From Gibbula magus (Eukaryota; Mollusca; Gastropoda; Trochida; Trochidae), in NCBI GenBank assembly GCA_936450465.1, contig OW388291.1, positions 75,291,936 to 75,355,935 of the forward strand: a stretch of DNA of 64,000 nucleotides. Reading direction: 5' to 3'. Shown here piece by piece: positions 1 to 12,000 of the stretch. How positions within the stretch are numbered: position 1 is the stretch's first letter; each line of letters begins with the position of its first letter. Under the pieces are notes generated by a model that had not been told where the DNA came from, did not search any database, and worked only from the letters and a program-made list of their open reading frames with translations. The position numbers and the translations under genes are program-made.

Positions 1-1796
1 CAGAAAGGAGCGAAGACTTGAAATTATCATGTGGATATGATGACAGGTTTTATGCTGCCGGTGCCATTAATGTTGGAATTCATCAAACTAAACTCGAGCT
101 GGTTTGCAGTCGTACTTCATGTGTATAGGATATCAACTGGCACATGAAGGATCGTTAAATCGGAATTTCATTTGAGAGGCAACTTTTTTGGCAGAATTTT
201 TTTGAAAGATTATTATTAATGAAAGGCCATATACATGGTTTAGCCTGCACGCTCATGTTTACATTTCTCCTTAATGTTAATTACTCTACTTACTGACTTT
301 GACACCTTTCTGTTCGGGAAAAAGTCAACATGGGAGAAGTTCCAACATCGCATATGGCATGTAAAAACATTAAGTTAATCCAAATACTCTCTTATCTTTT
401 ATAGATGTTTTTGCACAACCCTTCATCTTGTACATACTAGAAACTGTGATAAACAGTTGTAGCGGTAACGTCAAGTACGAACGATGAATTTGTATGTATT
501 CAGTTTCTTTATAGAATGATTAATGAATTTTTAGGTTCATTTGGAAAGAAAGTAACTGATTCTTAAATGTACATGTTTAGAGTACATGGATCTTGTTCAT
601 GTGTAGACATATTTCTAACATTCTGACTTTGAAAAAGTATTTATCCTCAAAACATCACCATTTTATTGAATATAGGAAGTATCCCCTGGTAAATGGGACA
701 TTATTTATATCCTGGTTAAAATCTACCCATCACGGTGTAAAATTCTGCAATTCCCAATTCTGTCTCAGACTCTAACATATATTTCGTATCATGTTGTATC
801 ATTTCTCGCATATGCTCGATAACGGTACAAGAATCTATACCGAAAAGTCGCCATTGTAAAATAAAGAAGTTGATCATCTATAAAATATCCTTGTACTTAT
901 TTCGTATAACCAAGATACTGTTGTATGAAGTATGTGTAAAACTCACAATGGTATGTTGCGTGTTGACAGGTGTGTTCGTGACATACCTCTCGTAATGAAG
1001 CAATGATATGCGCGATGATTACCGGCCACTTTCTAGACAAAATATCGTCTAGTCTTGTCCATTATCGCTACAAGCTTTCCCGCCAAGAAATTCTTCCCGC
1101 CATAGGATAAACCACGTTACTTGTCAAAATGCCAAAGAGACGATAATGTAAATGCGAAGTGCCGAAAGCTTTCGATAGAGGGCGATAAATACGACTTCTA
1201 AAAGCAGTAAATATATTCTGAGTGTTAAAGGATAACAAATGAAATACTGTTATATATTGATAACAGAAGCAATTTAACAAAATCTGCAAAATCTGCAAAT
1301 TGATAAGGATAAAGTGTTAATGGTGGATTGAGAGACAAGATAGAGACCGGTTACCCTCAAGCTTGTTTATAGGTCTATATATAAAACTATATGTACATGT
1401 AGGTTATGGAATAATATATACCTTATGTATATACATATGTAGGATCGGATGTGTGGGTCGCCGGGGAGTGTTCTGATGAGATGCATGATTTAAGCTAATG
1501 TTGTTTACAATTTGAAATATGCATATCAGAGATGCCAACACACGTCGCGATATTAAAATAAATAAACATTCTCCATGTACATGCATATGTATAGTTTACA
1601 CATTTCAGAGAAGAACCATGTCTCGACATTTAGATAAATATGCAAGAGAGTTTCAATATGTCGCCTTAGTTTGTTTATTTACGTGAAATCTTTCCGGTAT
1701 ATTCACACATGATTTAAGACGAAATGCAAATCGTGTTTATATTAAGAATGAAATCAGTAGCATCTATAAGTCAATATCAGATAGTATGATCTTAAG
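1..1796. other. AT-rich DNA, no gene supported
   Basis: Only short open frames of 76 codons or fewer occur, on both strands, with no recognisable protein motif. I see no RNA gene and no clear repeat before the 31-bp array begins. Confidence 0.6.
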
Positions 1797-2945
1797 ATAA
1801 GCTTACTCCTACACGACGTTTCGAATTATAAGCTTACTCCAACACGACGTTTCATATTATAAGCTTACTCCTACACGACGTTTCATATTATAAGCTTACT
1901 CCAACACGACGTTTCATATTATAAGCTTACTCCAACACGACGTTTCGGTATAAGCTTACTCCAACACGACGTTTCATATTATAAGCTTACTCCTCTACGA
2001 CGTTCCATCTTATAAGCTTACTCCAACACGACGTTTCATATTATAAGCTTACTCCTATACGACGTTAACGTTTCATATTATAAGCTTACTTCTACAGGAC
2101 GTTACATATTATAAGCTTACTCCTACACGACGTTTCATATTATAAGCTTACTCCCACACAACGTTTCATATTAAAAGCTTCCTCCTATACGACGTTTTAT
2201 ATTATAAGCTTACTCCCACACAACGTTTCATATCATAAGCTTCCTCCTATACGACGTTTTATATTGTAAGCTTAAGCCTAGACGACGTTTCATATTATAA
2301 GCTTACTCCTATACAACGTTTCATATTATAAGCTTACTCCTACACAACGTTTCATATTATAAGCTTACTCCTCCTACAAGACGTTTCGGACTATAATTTA
2401 CTCCTACAATACGTTTCGAATTATAAGCTTACTCCTACACGACGTTTCATATTAAAAGCTTACTCCTACACGACGTTCCATCTTATAAGCTTACTCCAAC
2501 ACGACGTTTCATATTATAAGCTTACTCCTATACGACGTTAACGTTTCATATTATAGGCTTAATCATAAGCTTGATCCTACACGATGTTACATATTATAAG
2601 CTTACTCCTACACAACGATTCATATTATAAGCTTACTCCTATACGACGTTTCATATTGTAAGCTTAATCCTATACGACGTTCCATCTTATAAGCTTACTC
2701 CAATAGACGTTTCATATTATAAGCTTACTCCTATACGACGTTAACGTTTCATATTATAGGCTTACTTCTACAGGACGTTTTCATATTATAAGCTTACTCC
2801 TACACGACGTTTCATATTATAAGCTTACTCCTACACGACGTTTCATATTATAAGCTTAATCCTACACGACGTTTCATATTATAAGCTTACTCCTATAAGG
2901 TAATTCGGATTATAATCTTACTCCTATACGTCGTTTAACACAATA
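1797..2945 (+). repeat. 31-bp tandem array carrying a HindIII site in most units
   Basis: About 37 head-to-tail units with a 31-bp period; the first two copies of GCTTACTCC start at 1801 and 1832. The unit begins AAGCTTACTCCTACACGACG and ends TTTCATATTAT. Units vary at CTACACG/CAACACG/CTATACG, and some carry a GACGTTAACGTTTC insertion (near 2065, 2535 and 2735). The last units decay from about 2895. Most units contain AAGCTT. Stops occur in several frames, so the array is not coding. It is a satellite or minisatellite of unknown role. Confidence 0.93.
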
Positions 2946-4379
2946 TTAGCAAACCTTCCCCTTGTTATAGTAAGTGCGTAAATTCATCCACCATTCATAA
3001 AATACTTTAGTGCGGGTTTTCTGTTTTCGAATTGGTACTGAATCTACGTGGAACCTGGTTCCTCCTACGTTATATATAATTAATACCCCCGCCCCCACCC
3101 CTCCTTCCCCAGCCCCAACACACACATGCCTTCCTCTCGCCCTCCCCCTCTCACTTCATCTGACACCTCCAGCAAAAAGTCTCGACTGCGTCAAAACACA
3201 GCATATATCCACAGGTTCTATATACACAAGTTCCATACACAAATTCTATGTATACAAGTGCTATGATTAAAAGTACATGCAAGTAATCATAATTCATAAC
3301 GCGTTCCTCACAAGTGGCATGGAGGAACCTAGGAGCTTTCTGATAAGACAAACTTCACAAGAACTCTTATATTTATGCTACCCTCAGTAAACGCATCTGA
3401 TTCAAGTTCAAACACTTCCCAGCTTTGGATAAACAAAATCATTTATCACATGTCGATGTCTGAACGTTGCTCTAGCCCGACCTTCAACCATATGGCTATT
3501 AAACTTATGTAAATTTCCTTATTTATCTTGTATATTTCAGTCGACGCGTGCCCAGCTATCTGATTTATCGTTCGTGTGTTCTTGTCAGTTTTAGTACGAA
3601 CTTGTAAATTACCAGTTTTACTGAGTACAGACAGTGTTGGCATATATAACAAGGTGCTGCCCCGCTTCCCCAATATTCATGTATATATGTACTCCTGGAA
3701 TTGCTGAGTCGGTATAAACACCTCGTAACTACTTACTTGTACAGATTTGGAAGTGGCAATAAATTATTATTACCTTCGAAAACCTGACTGTCGTAAACAA
3801 GATTACATTTTTGGAATTCCTGAATTTTCGATAAATGTGAAACATCAATATATGCCCTTTTCCATGATAGATTCCTTGAATGTGTATTATTTCCTTCCTT
3901 TAATCCTTTGAGCCAATTTTGATTATGATTAACATTTTGAAACGCATATGCCTATGTATACGCGTGGAAAGGTTTATTATTCTCCTGCAAACATAATCAA
4001 ATGTGTTACAAAACTAAGTTATTACCATTATTAGCTGTTTATTATGTTTTGCGAGACATACAGACAGACAGTTGTATTCGGTGAAGATGCATTGGGCCCA
4101 TAATACAGGCAAATAGTGGCGTAGGTATGGGGTGTAGGCGATACGAGGACAGGCCAGACAAATAGTAAAAGAGAGCGCGCAGTAAGACATTACATATATT
4201 GATTTCTGAACATGATATAGGTAAGACACGGGATTCATTTTCTACATAATCATGACCTGTAATTTTACAGAAATGGGATAGTTTCTCTTTATATTCAATT
4301 CCAATATATTTGACACATTCAACAGCAGTGTTAAAGTTAGTACATCTGAACCATAATGAACATTTATGTTGGACTATCA
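2946..4379. other. AT-rich DNA with a pyrimidine-rich tract
   Basis: Bases 3087-3175 form a C/T-rich stretch that falsely opens a proline/leucine-rich frame. A 117-codon minus-strand frame at 4042-4395 is the longest non-repetitive one in the window, but its translation matches no family I recognise. No gene is supported. Confidence 0.5.
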
Positions 4380-4735
4380 CAGTTGACAGTTCCACGTGTA
4401 TACAGGTTTCATTGAGTTAATCCTTACGATTGTGTAGTTCTAATGCAGAACCGGCAAACATTAACATTCCAAAGAAAACCCCAAAAGGCACATCAGTCCA
4501 TGATTATTGTTGCACATACCGAGTTTCATTGAGCTATATGCCTTTCCGTTTTGTGTAGTCTGGTCCAAAATAAAAATGGATTGTTGTGCACGTGTTTCCG
4601 TGGACACGGCTAAAAATAAGAATTTGAAAACCAACAAAAGGCATATCGACACATTATGACTGTTTCAACTACCAAGTTAAGCTTGGTTTTATTGTTTTTT
4701 AGTTCTGGTCCAGAAATGAATGACCGTTCGATCGG
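4380..4735. repeat. Degenerate tandem-like repeat, about 120-150 bp spacing
   Basis: GTTTCATTGAG recurs at about 4403 and 4522. Each copy is followed roughly 30 bases later by TGTGTAGT plus a CTGGTCCA-like stretch, and a third diverged copy lies near 4673-4715 (TTTTAGTTCTGGTCCAGAAA). The copies are well diverged and the boundaries uncertain. Confidence 0.4.
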
Positions 4736-5262
4736 AGGCACAAGCGGACTGAGGCATTTTCAATATCCGCCGCCAAATTCGTGTTTGCGTGGGATAATGA
4801 TCTGTTTTGAAGCAAATTAAAAATGCCAGATAATGTCGAAATGTCATCTGCAAACATAAATGTGCATAAGTTTTTAAACAAAATGTGATAATGAATGCCG
4901 TGGCAACCCTGCAATTTCAGTTTCTGAAATATTATCAATAAATATGAGAAACATCTATAGGCTTAGAATGCACCCTTGTCTTGTACCTACACCACGTAGA
5001 GGAAGACGTCGTGTTTAGTTCTAAGACAAACAGTAAGATTGGATGCAATAATAATATTGTAGAATTTCCAAAATATCCCAGGTCTATGTAGATCGGCTCG
5101 GATAATATCATGACTATGTCTATATGTCTATCTAAGGCCTCCGAAAAATGTATGGACTGACAGTAAAATCTTTCTTTTGCAACCATATTTTTCAATAACA
5201 GCTTGAACAACAAGCATGTGATCAAAAGTAAACTAATCAACTCTAAACCAAGCCAGGTCTTC
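4700..5262 (-). pseudogene. Decayed non-LTR retrotransposon reverse transcriptase
   Basis: On the minus strand, three shifting frames together give the palm of a LINE-type reverse transcriptase. From 5' to 3' I read AWFRVD*FTFDHMLVVQAV near 5250-5205 (the family's Q-A-G-F-R...D-H block), ERFYCQSIHFSEALDRH near 5175-5130 (motif A, normally F-x-D-F-x-K-A-F-D), GIFWKFYNIII near 5080-5050, GVGTRQGCILSL*MFLIFID near 4995-4940 (the G-x-R-Q-G...L-S-P block) and CTFMFADDIS near 4870-4840 (motif C, F/Y-A-D-D). Frameshifts and in-frame stops separate these blocks and no start is preserved, so the gene is dead. The intact family copies itself by target-primed reverse transcription. Endonuclease and 3' end were not identified. 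The clade is uncertain. Confidence 0.8.
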
Positions 5263-8200
5263 ATTTCAAGTGTTATGATGATTTCAAAGATTTTTTTTAC
5301 ATAGAGTATCCTTGACTCTTTAATTATTTCAGAGACCATAAAATAAATTATTTTATGGCCTCTGATTATTTGTGTCATGATTATCTTCTGATTTGTGTAA
5401 AGGTCACATCACGTTTTTGTCCTAACTATTGTCCCGAATTAAGGATATCGTTAAAGAGTGTTACGTACTAAGCAAAATACGAAGCATTTTGGCTGTTTGA
5501 ATCTGACAACATGTATCATAATAATAGACTAGTCAAATTTGAAGCCTTCCTGTAACCATTTGAACTACATCAATCTAGTTCCTCCTTGCTGAAGATGTCG
5601 AGTCCATTCGTTCTGTGCTTGTATGAATTATTTATCTCTTGCATTATATTACGCTAAATAATGTCGCATGTTTCTTAAATTTATATTATTGAGATTGCAT
5701 GTTGTGTACGTGGACAGCTATAAAGACGTAATTCGCTGAAGTATAGACTGTACATTGGGCTCTTACACAGTTAGGACGCGAAACATGTCCTTCAGTATTG
5801 ATCATTGAATAAAAGTATATACCGCGAATGAAATCTAGATTCAGCCAAATGATCATGCTTTTAGTATAACTAAGGCCATGTGCATTAACCTTACATCTAT
5901 CAACTTCCAGTTGGTTATTTTAGTTTATACATATACCTTATGTACTAGTATTGCAAGTACATGACGGGTCAGTTATTACCAATAATTCCAATACATTACA
6001 CAATACAGTTTTTCTCTCCAAGTCACTTCTTTCCACGTGACCTCTGTTCCAAATGGGTCATTTTCTCGGTTCTTAAACGGTTCTTAAACGGGAACCATAT
6101 GTTATATCACTGCCGTCTATCCAATGAAATCACAGGTCACATCGAATAAATCGACAGGGCTACTTCAAGGATATTAGGCTTTGACTGTGAAGGGTCTTTA
6201 TCGTCACCATATGTCTGAATTCTATTAATAGACTATGTCTGCTATAGATACTTCAAATAAACTTTCAGTTTCTGTCTCTGATTTGGTCTTCTTCATTTAT
6301 CATCCTGCTCATGGTTAATTGTTTTCAAAAATTCGAATAGCATAGGTCAAGGAAACAAATGAATCATCAATGGCAAATGTGACCTTCACAACGGCGTCGC
6401 TGAGTGCACAGCATGTAATCAGTATCCTACAAATCTAGTCTAGAATGTAGCCTAAATATAACAGAGGTTACGATACAACCTTTGAAGGGAGTAACTTCGT
6501 TTGAAAGTGAATGCCTGATACAATGCAACTCCAATTGTAGCAGTACGTGTATTTCCGATGTTTAGTATTCGTATAACTCATTAATATGGTACATTTAACT
6601 ATAAATTTGTTTAATTCGGTTGATACATGTACCTGAGATAGTGCAACTCTTAACCTAGCGCTACCCCAATGCTTCAGGTACGTATGACGATGTGGAATAC
6701 ATTCCGCGATATACTCGTCAATATCTCTCCATCTTCTGACACATCTCACAACTCACCCGTATCTCCGTCTTGGTCTGGCAAGGTGGTCGACACGGGCATG
6801 ATTGGCATTTGAAATGTACAATCCCCGACCCGATGTACATATCATGTACCTGACACAAGAGATATAGACTACCCTGGAGAGTGTTAATCAGGCATTAAGT
6901 ATTTTAATTAGTTGTTCGCTGGCCCTCTCGGCGCTGCTATGTACAAGTCGTGATTAAATGAAGCCAGGCCTGAAAAGAAGTAAATTGTTTCAAAGTGTCA
7001 CCTCGTTTAGTTGTATGTTTAGAATGAATGCAGATGCATGCTAAGGATTAGAATGTAGATTAGTATTGATAATTGCTTAGATAATAATGTGTAAATATGT
7101 TTGAAAGAAAACACACTTTTAATATGTTTTTCCTTATTAGTATGTGAGTAAAAATTAATAATAATCTTTCATTTTTAAGTCGAGTTGATGCGAAACGAAT
7201 ACGTGATGATGTGTTCCATTTTAAGACAATTAGTAAAACATATTAAGCATTTATATTTTGGCAATGTTATACGAATCGCAGTCCTATACTGTTAGGGCTG
7301 GTGATGTTACCTCATTCCATCTATTGACAGTTTCCCTGTTTCTTATTGTCAATTCAACCTTTTCGCAGATTTTTATCTTTCGGATACTATTTGTAATGTT
7401 GACATAATGATGTACTCATGAAACCTGCCATCTGTAAACGTGTGGTTATTTACAAAAACAAAAATTATCAAAAACTAACTATTTGGTTTGTTACATGATA
7501 TTTTCAAATAAATCAAATTACAACCTAAATGATGTACCAATTCATAAAATATTTTTTTTTAAATTCCTAATTTCAGTAATTGAAAATAGAGATTAAAAGA
7601 GATATTTATTATTGAAAACATATTTTCATTATAGTCTAAGAAACAGCGACGTTCAGTATAAATTCAATAACAATTGTTTAACCAAATATTATGTAGATCT
7701 TCTGTTTGTATTGTTACTAAATCTATTCAATGTACATAGATCTTGTAACCTTTGGACACAATTAACTTTTTTTTTATGTCATTGTATAGTGAAATAATTA
7801 ACTCATACAAATAATGTTTTGCCACTTCTACATTCATGAAAATTATTGAAGCTTATACATGTACATTGTCGATTTGAAAGCAAACCGATGGTAACTTTTG
7901 TTGTGTTGCTTACTGTTTCCTTACTTGTATGTTTTTATCTCTCACACTATAGATCCGAAAGCACCTAAATAACCTTTAAACAACTTCAAATACAGACTGA
8001 TGTTAAGCCCACTTAATCTAACTAGATTATTGAGGACAGTTGAAATGAATGTTATTCACGACACAATTGCCAGACAGTTTAAACTTTAAACCTCTTTCTG
8101 AAGGAATGAAATATTGCTTGCCGAAGGTGTTTACATCTTTGACTCCTAAAACCAAACTTGGAAGAAAATAAATAAATAATTCACACCGCAGGTTGGCGAA

Positions 8201-8632
8201 GGTTTGATAATGAGAGTTTTGCACGCGCTCAGCTCTCGGTGTGCTCTCTACAAAGTGAGGGAAAATATACCATTGTGACCTTCACCTTCACTCGAAACTA
8301 TGTGTGCGCATGCGTAGGCAATATTCACTTTTCAATGAACACGATTTGTAATAGTGATATAATCGTAATGTGTAAAATTTGTCAAATTGTAAATTGGATG
8401 TTTCAGTCGACTTATAAAACGGCAATCGATGTATTTGACAGAATCGACTGAAATTTAGCTTATTGGTTAGATTTCTTATGTCTAGTGAAATGGGCCATTA
8501 CAAAAATAAGTTTAACAAATCACTGATTTTAACATGCACATACATCGTAGGACTAAGACGTTAATATGCAATGTGTCTATGAAAGTAATCAAGATGTATA
8601 TAATGCTGACTGTCTTGTTATGATTTCGGACG
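5263..8632. other. AT-rich DNA, no gene supported
   Basis: Only short open frames without recognisable motifs. The one small structure noted is a direct duplication of GGTTCTTAAAC at 6068-6089. Confidence 0.55.
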
Positions 8633-8636
8633 CATA

Positions 8637-8670
<34 letters not shown>
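8633..8670. repeat. TA dinucleotide microsatellite
   Basis: An alternating TA run with one TT interruption near 8642. Confidence 0.95.
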
Positions 8671-8676
<6 letters not shown>

Positions 8677-8693
8677 ACGTGAATTATATGTAT

Positions 8694-8774
8694 ATGAAAA
8701 TAAAATACTTCAGTTGACACTTGCTGTAAAAATTATATCTACAGCAAGTGTCGTCTGAAGTATATTATTTTCAT
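8694..8774. repeat. Imperfect inverted repeat (35-nt arms)
   Basis: The left arm 8694-8728 and right arm 8740-8774 pair at 32 of 35 positions around an 11-nt spacer. The arms share ACACTTGCTGTA at the inner end and ATGAAAATA at the outer end. It sits 23 bp after a TA microsatellite, which is typical of hairpin-forming debris or a very short foldback element. Confidence 0.85.
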
Positions 8775-8798
8775 ACAAACATTGTAAATGTTACAAAT

Positions 8799-8838
8799 AC
8801 ATACATACATACATCTAACATAAATACATACATATATA
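8799..8838. repeat. ATAC/TACA microsatellite
   Basis: Four consecutive TACA units at 8799-8814, followed by an interrupted ATACATACATATATATG stretch. Confidence 0.8.
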
Positions 8839-8904
8839 TGAACGTAAAAGTGTCTGTTTTTACTCTGCATGATCCTTGAATGAAAGCAACATTGCTATAT
8901 ACAC

Positions 8905-9060
8905 TATAGCACATTATCTGCAATTATAGTATACATTACTTTTACGGGAAGAGTCCCTTGCGGGATTCGAACCCACACCCTCAGTCAGGCACCAACCGCC
9001 AACACTGATTGTGCAAACATTACCCATTCGAACACCGTGACCTGTCCTCGACCAAAACCG
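8905..9060 (-). mobile_element. tRNA-derived SINE copy (family 1, copy A)
   Basis: Read on the minus strand, a tRNA-like head runs from GGTCACGGTGTTCGAATGGG (diverged A-box region, near 9043-9024) to GGGTTCGAATCCCGC (B box, near 8974-8960). It is followed by AAGGGACTCTTCCCG and an AT-rich tail. Related sequence occurs at 39760-39930 and 61418-61555, including the ATTATCTGCAA-like segment beyond the B box. Such elements are transcribed by RNA polymerase III and mobilised by LINE proteins. The head is too diverged to be a working tRNA. Confidence 0.75.
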
Positions 9061-12000
9061 TAGCTATTTGAACAACAGTTTTCCTGTGTGAGATGACATG
9101 TATCAAATGTTCCGCCTCATGTGTATGTTAACTCCTTCCTAAACGTGGACCCAGTGAACCATTGTGTGTAGGCTACCTTTTGAAGTTCTCGGTATAAATA
9201 TTCCATTGATTAGTCAACTTGACAAAGTATTGTTCTGGATACGTCGGTTTCATGCATGATGACGTTGCTCAGTTCAAAGGAAGTAATCAATGATTTAATG
9301 AGTTCACTCTCCAACTTATGATTAATAAATGAAGATAGAAATGTTGCTGTTGAAATTATTCAAAGATAAACACTTTCGTCATCTTTAATCAGCCATCATT
9401 TGAAATAATAATAGCTTCTTTACACTTTGAAAATCTTCATTTAACAGGTGGGTCCAAAATCAATTGATCAATATTTTTTTTAATAAAGGTACTTCTTCCT
9501 TTCCTTCAGCTGGTAGTACGAAACATTGTTCCCGTACAACTTCTTGAGGACAAAGAAACACTAAATTAAATGCTTCCATTTTCTTACCTTCAAATTCACT
9601 TAATTTACTTTACAAATCATTTCACATCTTAAGGGTATTGAACAACCACCGCTAGCGTTGTTAGATTAGTTATCCTTAGTCTTTAGTCTAATTAGATTTA
9701 GAAAACAATTCAGTTACATCAATAGAAAACTATTAATGTTTAATGAACGTCAATAAAACCAATTTTCTTGTGCAAATATATTCCAAAATCTTATTGCATA
9801 GACAAAGGTGTCAAGAAAACAGTGCTTGTTTACGTTAATTGCCCTTTCCGACTTTCAACGTTATTTTTAGCTGACACAGCCAAAACACACAAATGGCACA
9901 GTGCTGAACCGGATACACCGAGGTTGTCGGTTCCCATTTGCCCGTGTTTTTCCAACTAGAGTATTACCCGGAGCAACATAACCGGAATATTCCACACACG
10001 TTTCAGACTGTCATGTCTTAGGACTTCTTCAGTTGGGCATGTAGTACTGAGTCGGAGAGTCTTCAATGTGATTGATTCCTGAAAAAGTACTTGTCTTTCC
10101 AAGGCAGTTTCTTGTCTATGGTAAGTAGTTTTACAAAAAGAGTTAGTTAATTAACGAGTATCTGTGGGATGGTTGATTTAATCTAGTATGTGATCAGATT
10201 TGTAACAACAATCGGATATGTTTATTTAGATGGCAATAAGATCGGTAGGTAAAATAATTCATAAGATACATACAACTGCATCCCGAATGTTTGTTCACCT
10301 ATTTGCGTCGCTTAGTTCAAATATCCTGTAATCTGTGATGTCTTTGATCCGTCCGAACGAGGCCAATATTTTTTTGTTTTTAATTCAGTAATGACCATTG
10401 AATGTACCATAACATTTAATGTTATACCCCACAGTTAACCGTAACGATTTTGACAGCTTGTTGAAGTGACCAGAAGACACCATTTATAAACCTCCAGTTT
10501 TTAATTTTCTCTGTAAAATGAACAACGTCAAACTTCTGTCATTCTTATCAAATCGATATTGGAAATTTTATTCCAATATTAACGAAATCGGAATTTTGAA
10601 ATTCGTACCCCTTCTGTCTATTTCAGCTTGCTAAATTAGAAAACTCGAACCACAGAACTGATTACATGATACAATGTAAGTGTGAGAATGATTAGTTTAT
10701 ACGTGAACTAATAGATAGCTAGATGGTAATAGATAGATACAGATACAGATAGGTGAACAAACTTTCCGGATGCAGATTTGATGTCAAACATGTGACAAAG
10801 CATTATTATATGCTTGAGTGTTATGTCATGCTTTATTAGAGTGCACCGTTTCTAAATCAGTCCGTAACTAAATGACCAATTACTTCATAATTAACAATAA
10901 GGTCAGCAGTTCGACAATCATTTTCCATTATAACATAAGAACAGCGACCACATAAGGAGAGGTTGAAAGGAAAGGACACAATCAGAGTAATGAAAATTAC
11001 AGCAATAAAACATTTTTAAAAAGTATTTTCAATTATGTTGATCAAGAATGTTCATGCAGTTTGGTTGGTATTTTCACAGGGTCCAGTTTGGACAATAGAC
11101 TAAGATTCAATCACAATGAAGACACCCTTTCAAACCTTAACTTTCACGAAAACGAAAGTGGTTTCTCCTCAATGTCTTTGTATAACAGCAATGTAAATCG
11201 TCGTATGCAGTGTTTTTAGCTATATTCTCTTTTTGAAAAAATGGTAGTTTTATGTGATTGTTTTTGTTATACTTTGCCTATCGTATCAAAAGTAATCTAT
11301 AACTCCATAACGTAATTTGACAACCAAGCCAGTGCCTAATTAAAATAGTGCTGACATTAAACTTGGTAAATATTGACAGTCAGCGTGTGAAGACTACCCG
11401 CCTCTATACCCTGAACATCTGACGTAGAAGCCTAATGAAATATCTCTCCATCCTTATCTTCCTCTACTATCAGGAGAGTGCTTGTCTCCGTGCTTGTCTC
11501 CCTTTATCTAGCATCTTCCCCCTCTCTCAACACTATCCAAGGTGGCGCTGTATCTGTGTTTTGTCATTAAAACCCCTCATTTTCCCTCTGCGTTCCTAGT
11601 ATGATTTTTGGTTTATTAAGATAGTATGATAAACTGTCAAAACGGAATTGGTGAATTCGTTTCGTTATGTCTTTTATCATGTACAACTTTAATGTTATCG
11701 TCATTGCGCGTCTTAAAGTGTTTGACCGATATGAAAGTTTATGTGATAAGTTTTTAAAATTTTAAGCACTTTCTCAACCTAGTTCAATATTTTTTAAAAG
11801 TTTAACGTAGTTAAGATGTGGACATACCATTTCATTATATAGTACATACAGTTTTTTTACATCTTTGTATTGAGTGTGTACATAAACATGCTAAAAACAA
11901 TGCTTCTTTATTAAAAACATTACGTCGATAAGAGGTATGTAAACGGATGCATGATCAATTTTGCATGTTATTTTATTTGGTTCTAAAATGTACCAGATTA

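Noticed and set aside
3010..3270. Proline-rich 86-codon protein
   Set aside because: It arises from a pyrimidine-rich low-complexity tract and has no other support.
4042..4395. 117-codon minus-strand frame as a gene or exon
   Set aside because: No recognisable motif and no convincing splice context; a frame of this length is expected by chance in 64 kb of six-frame sequence. A weak resemblance to LINE sequence could not be supported.
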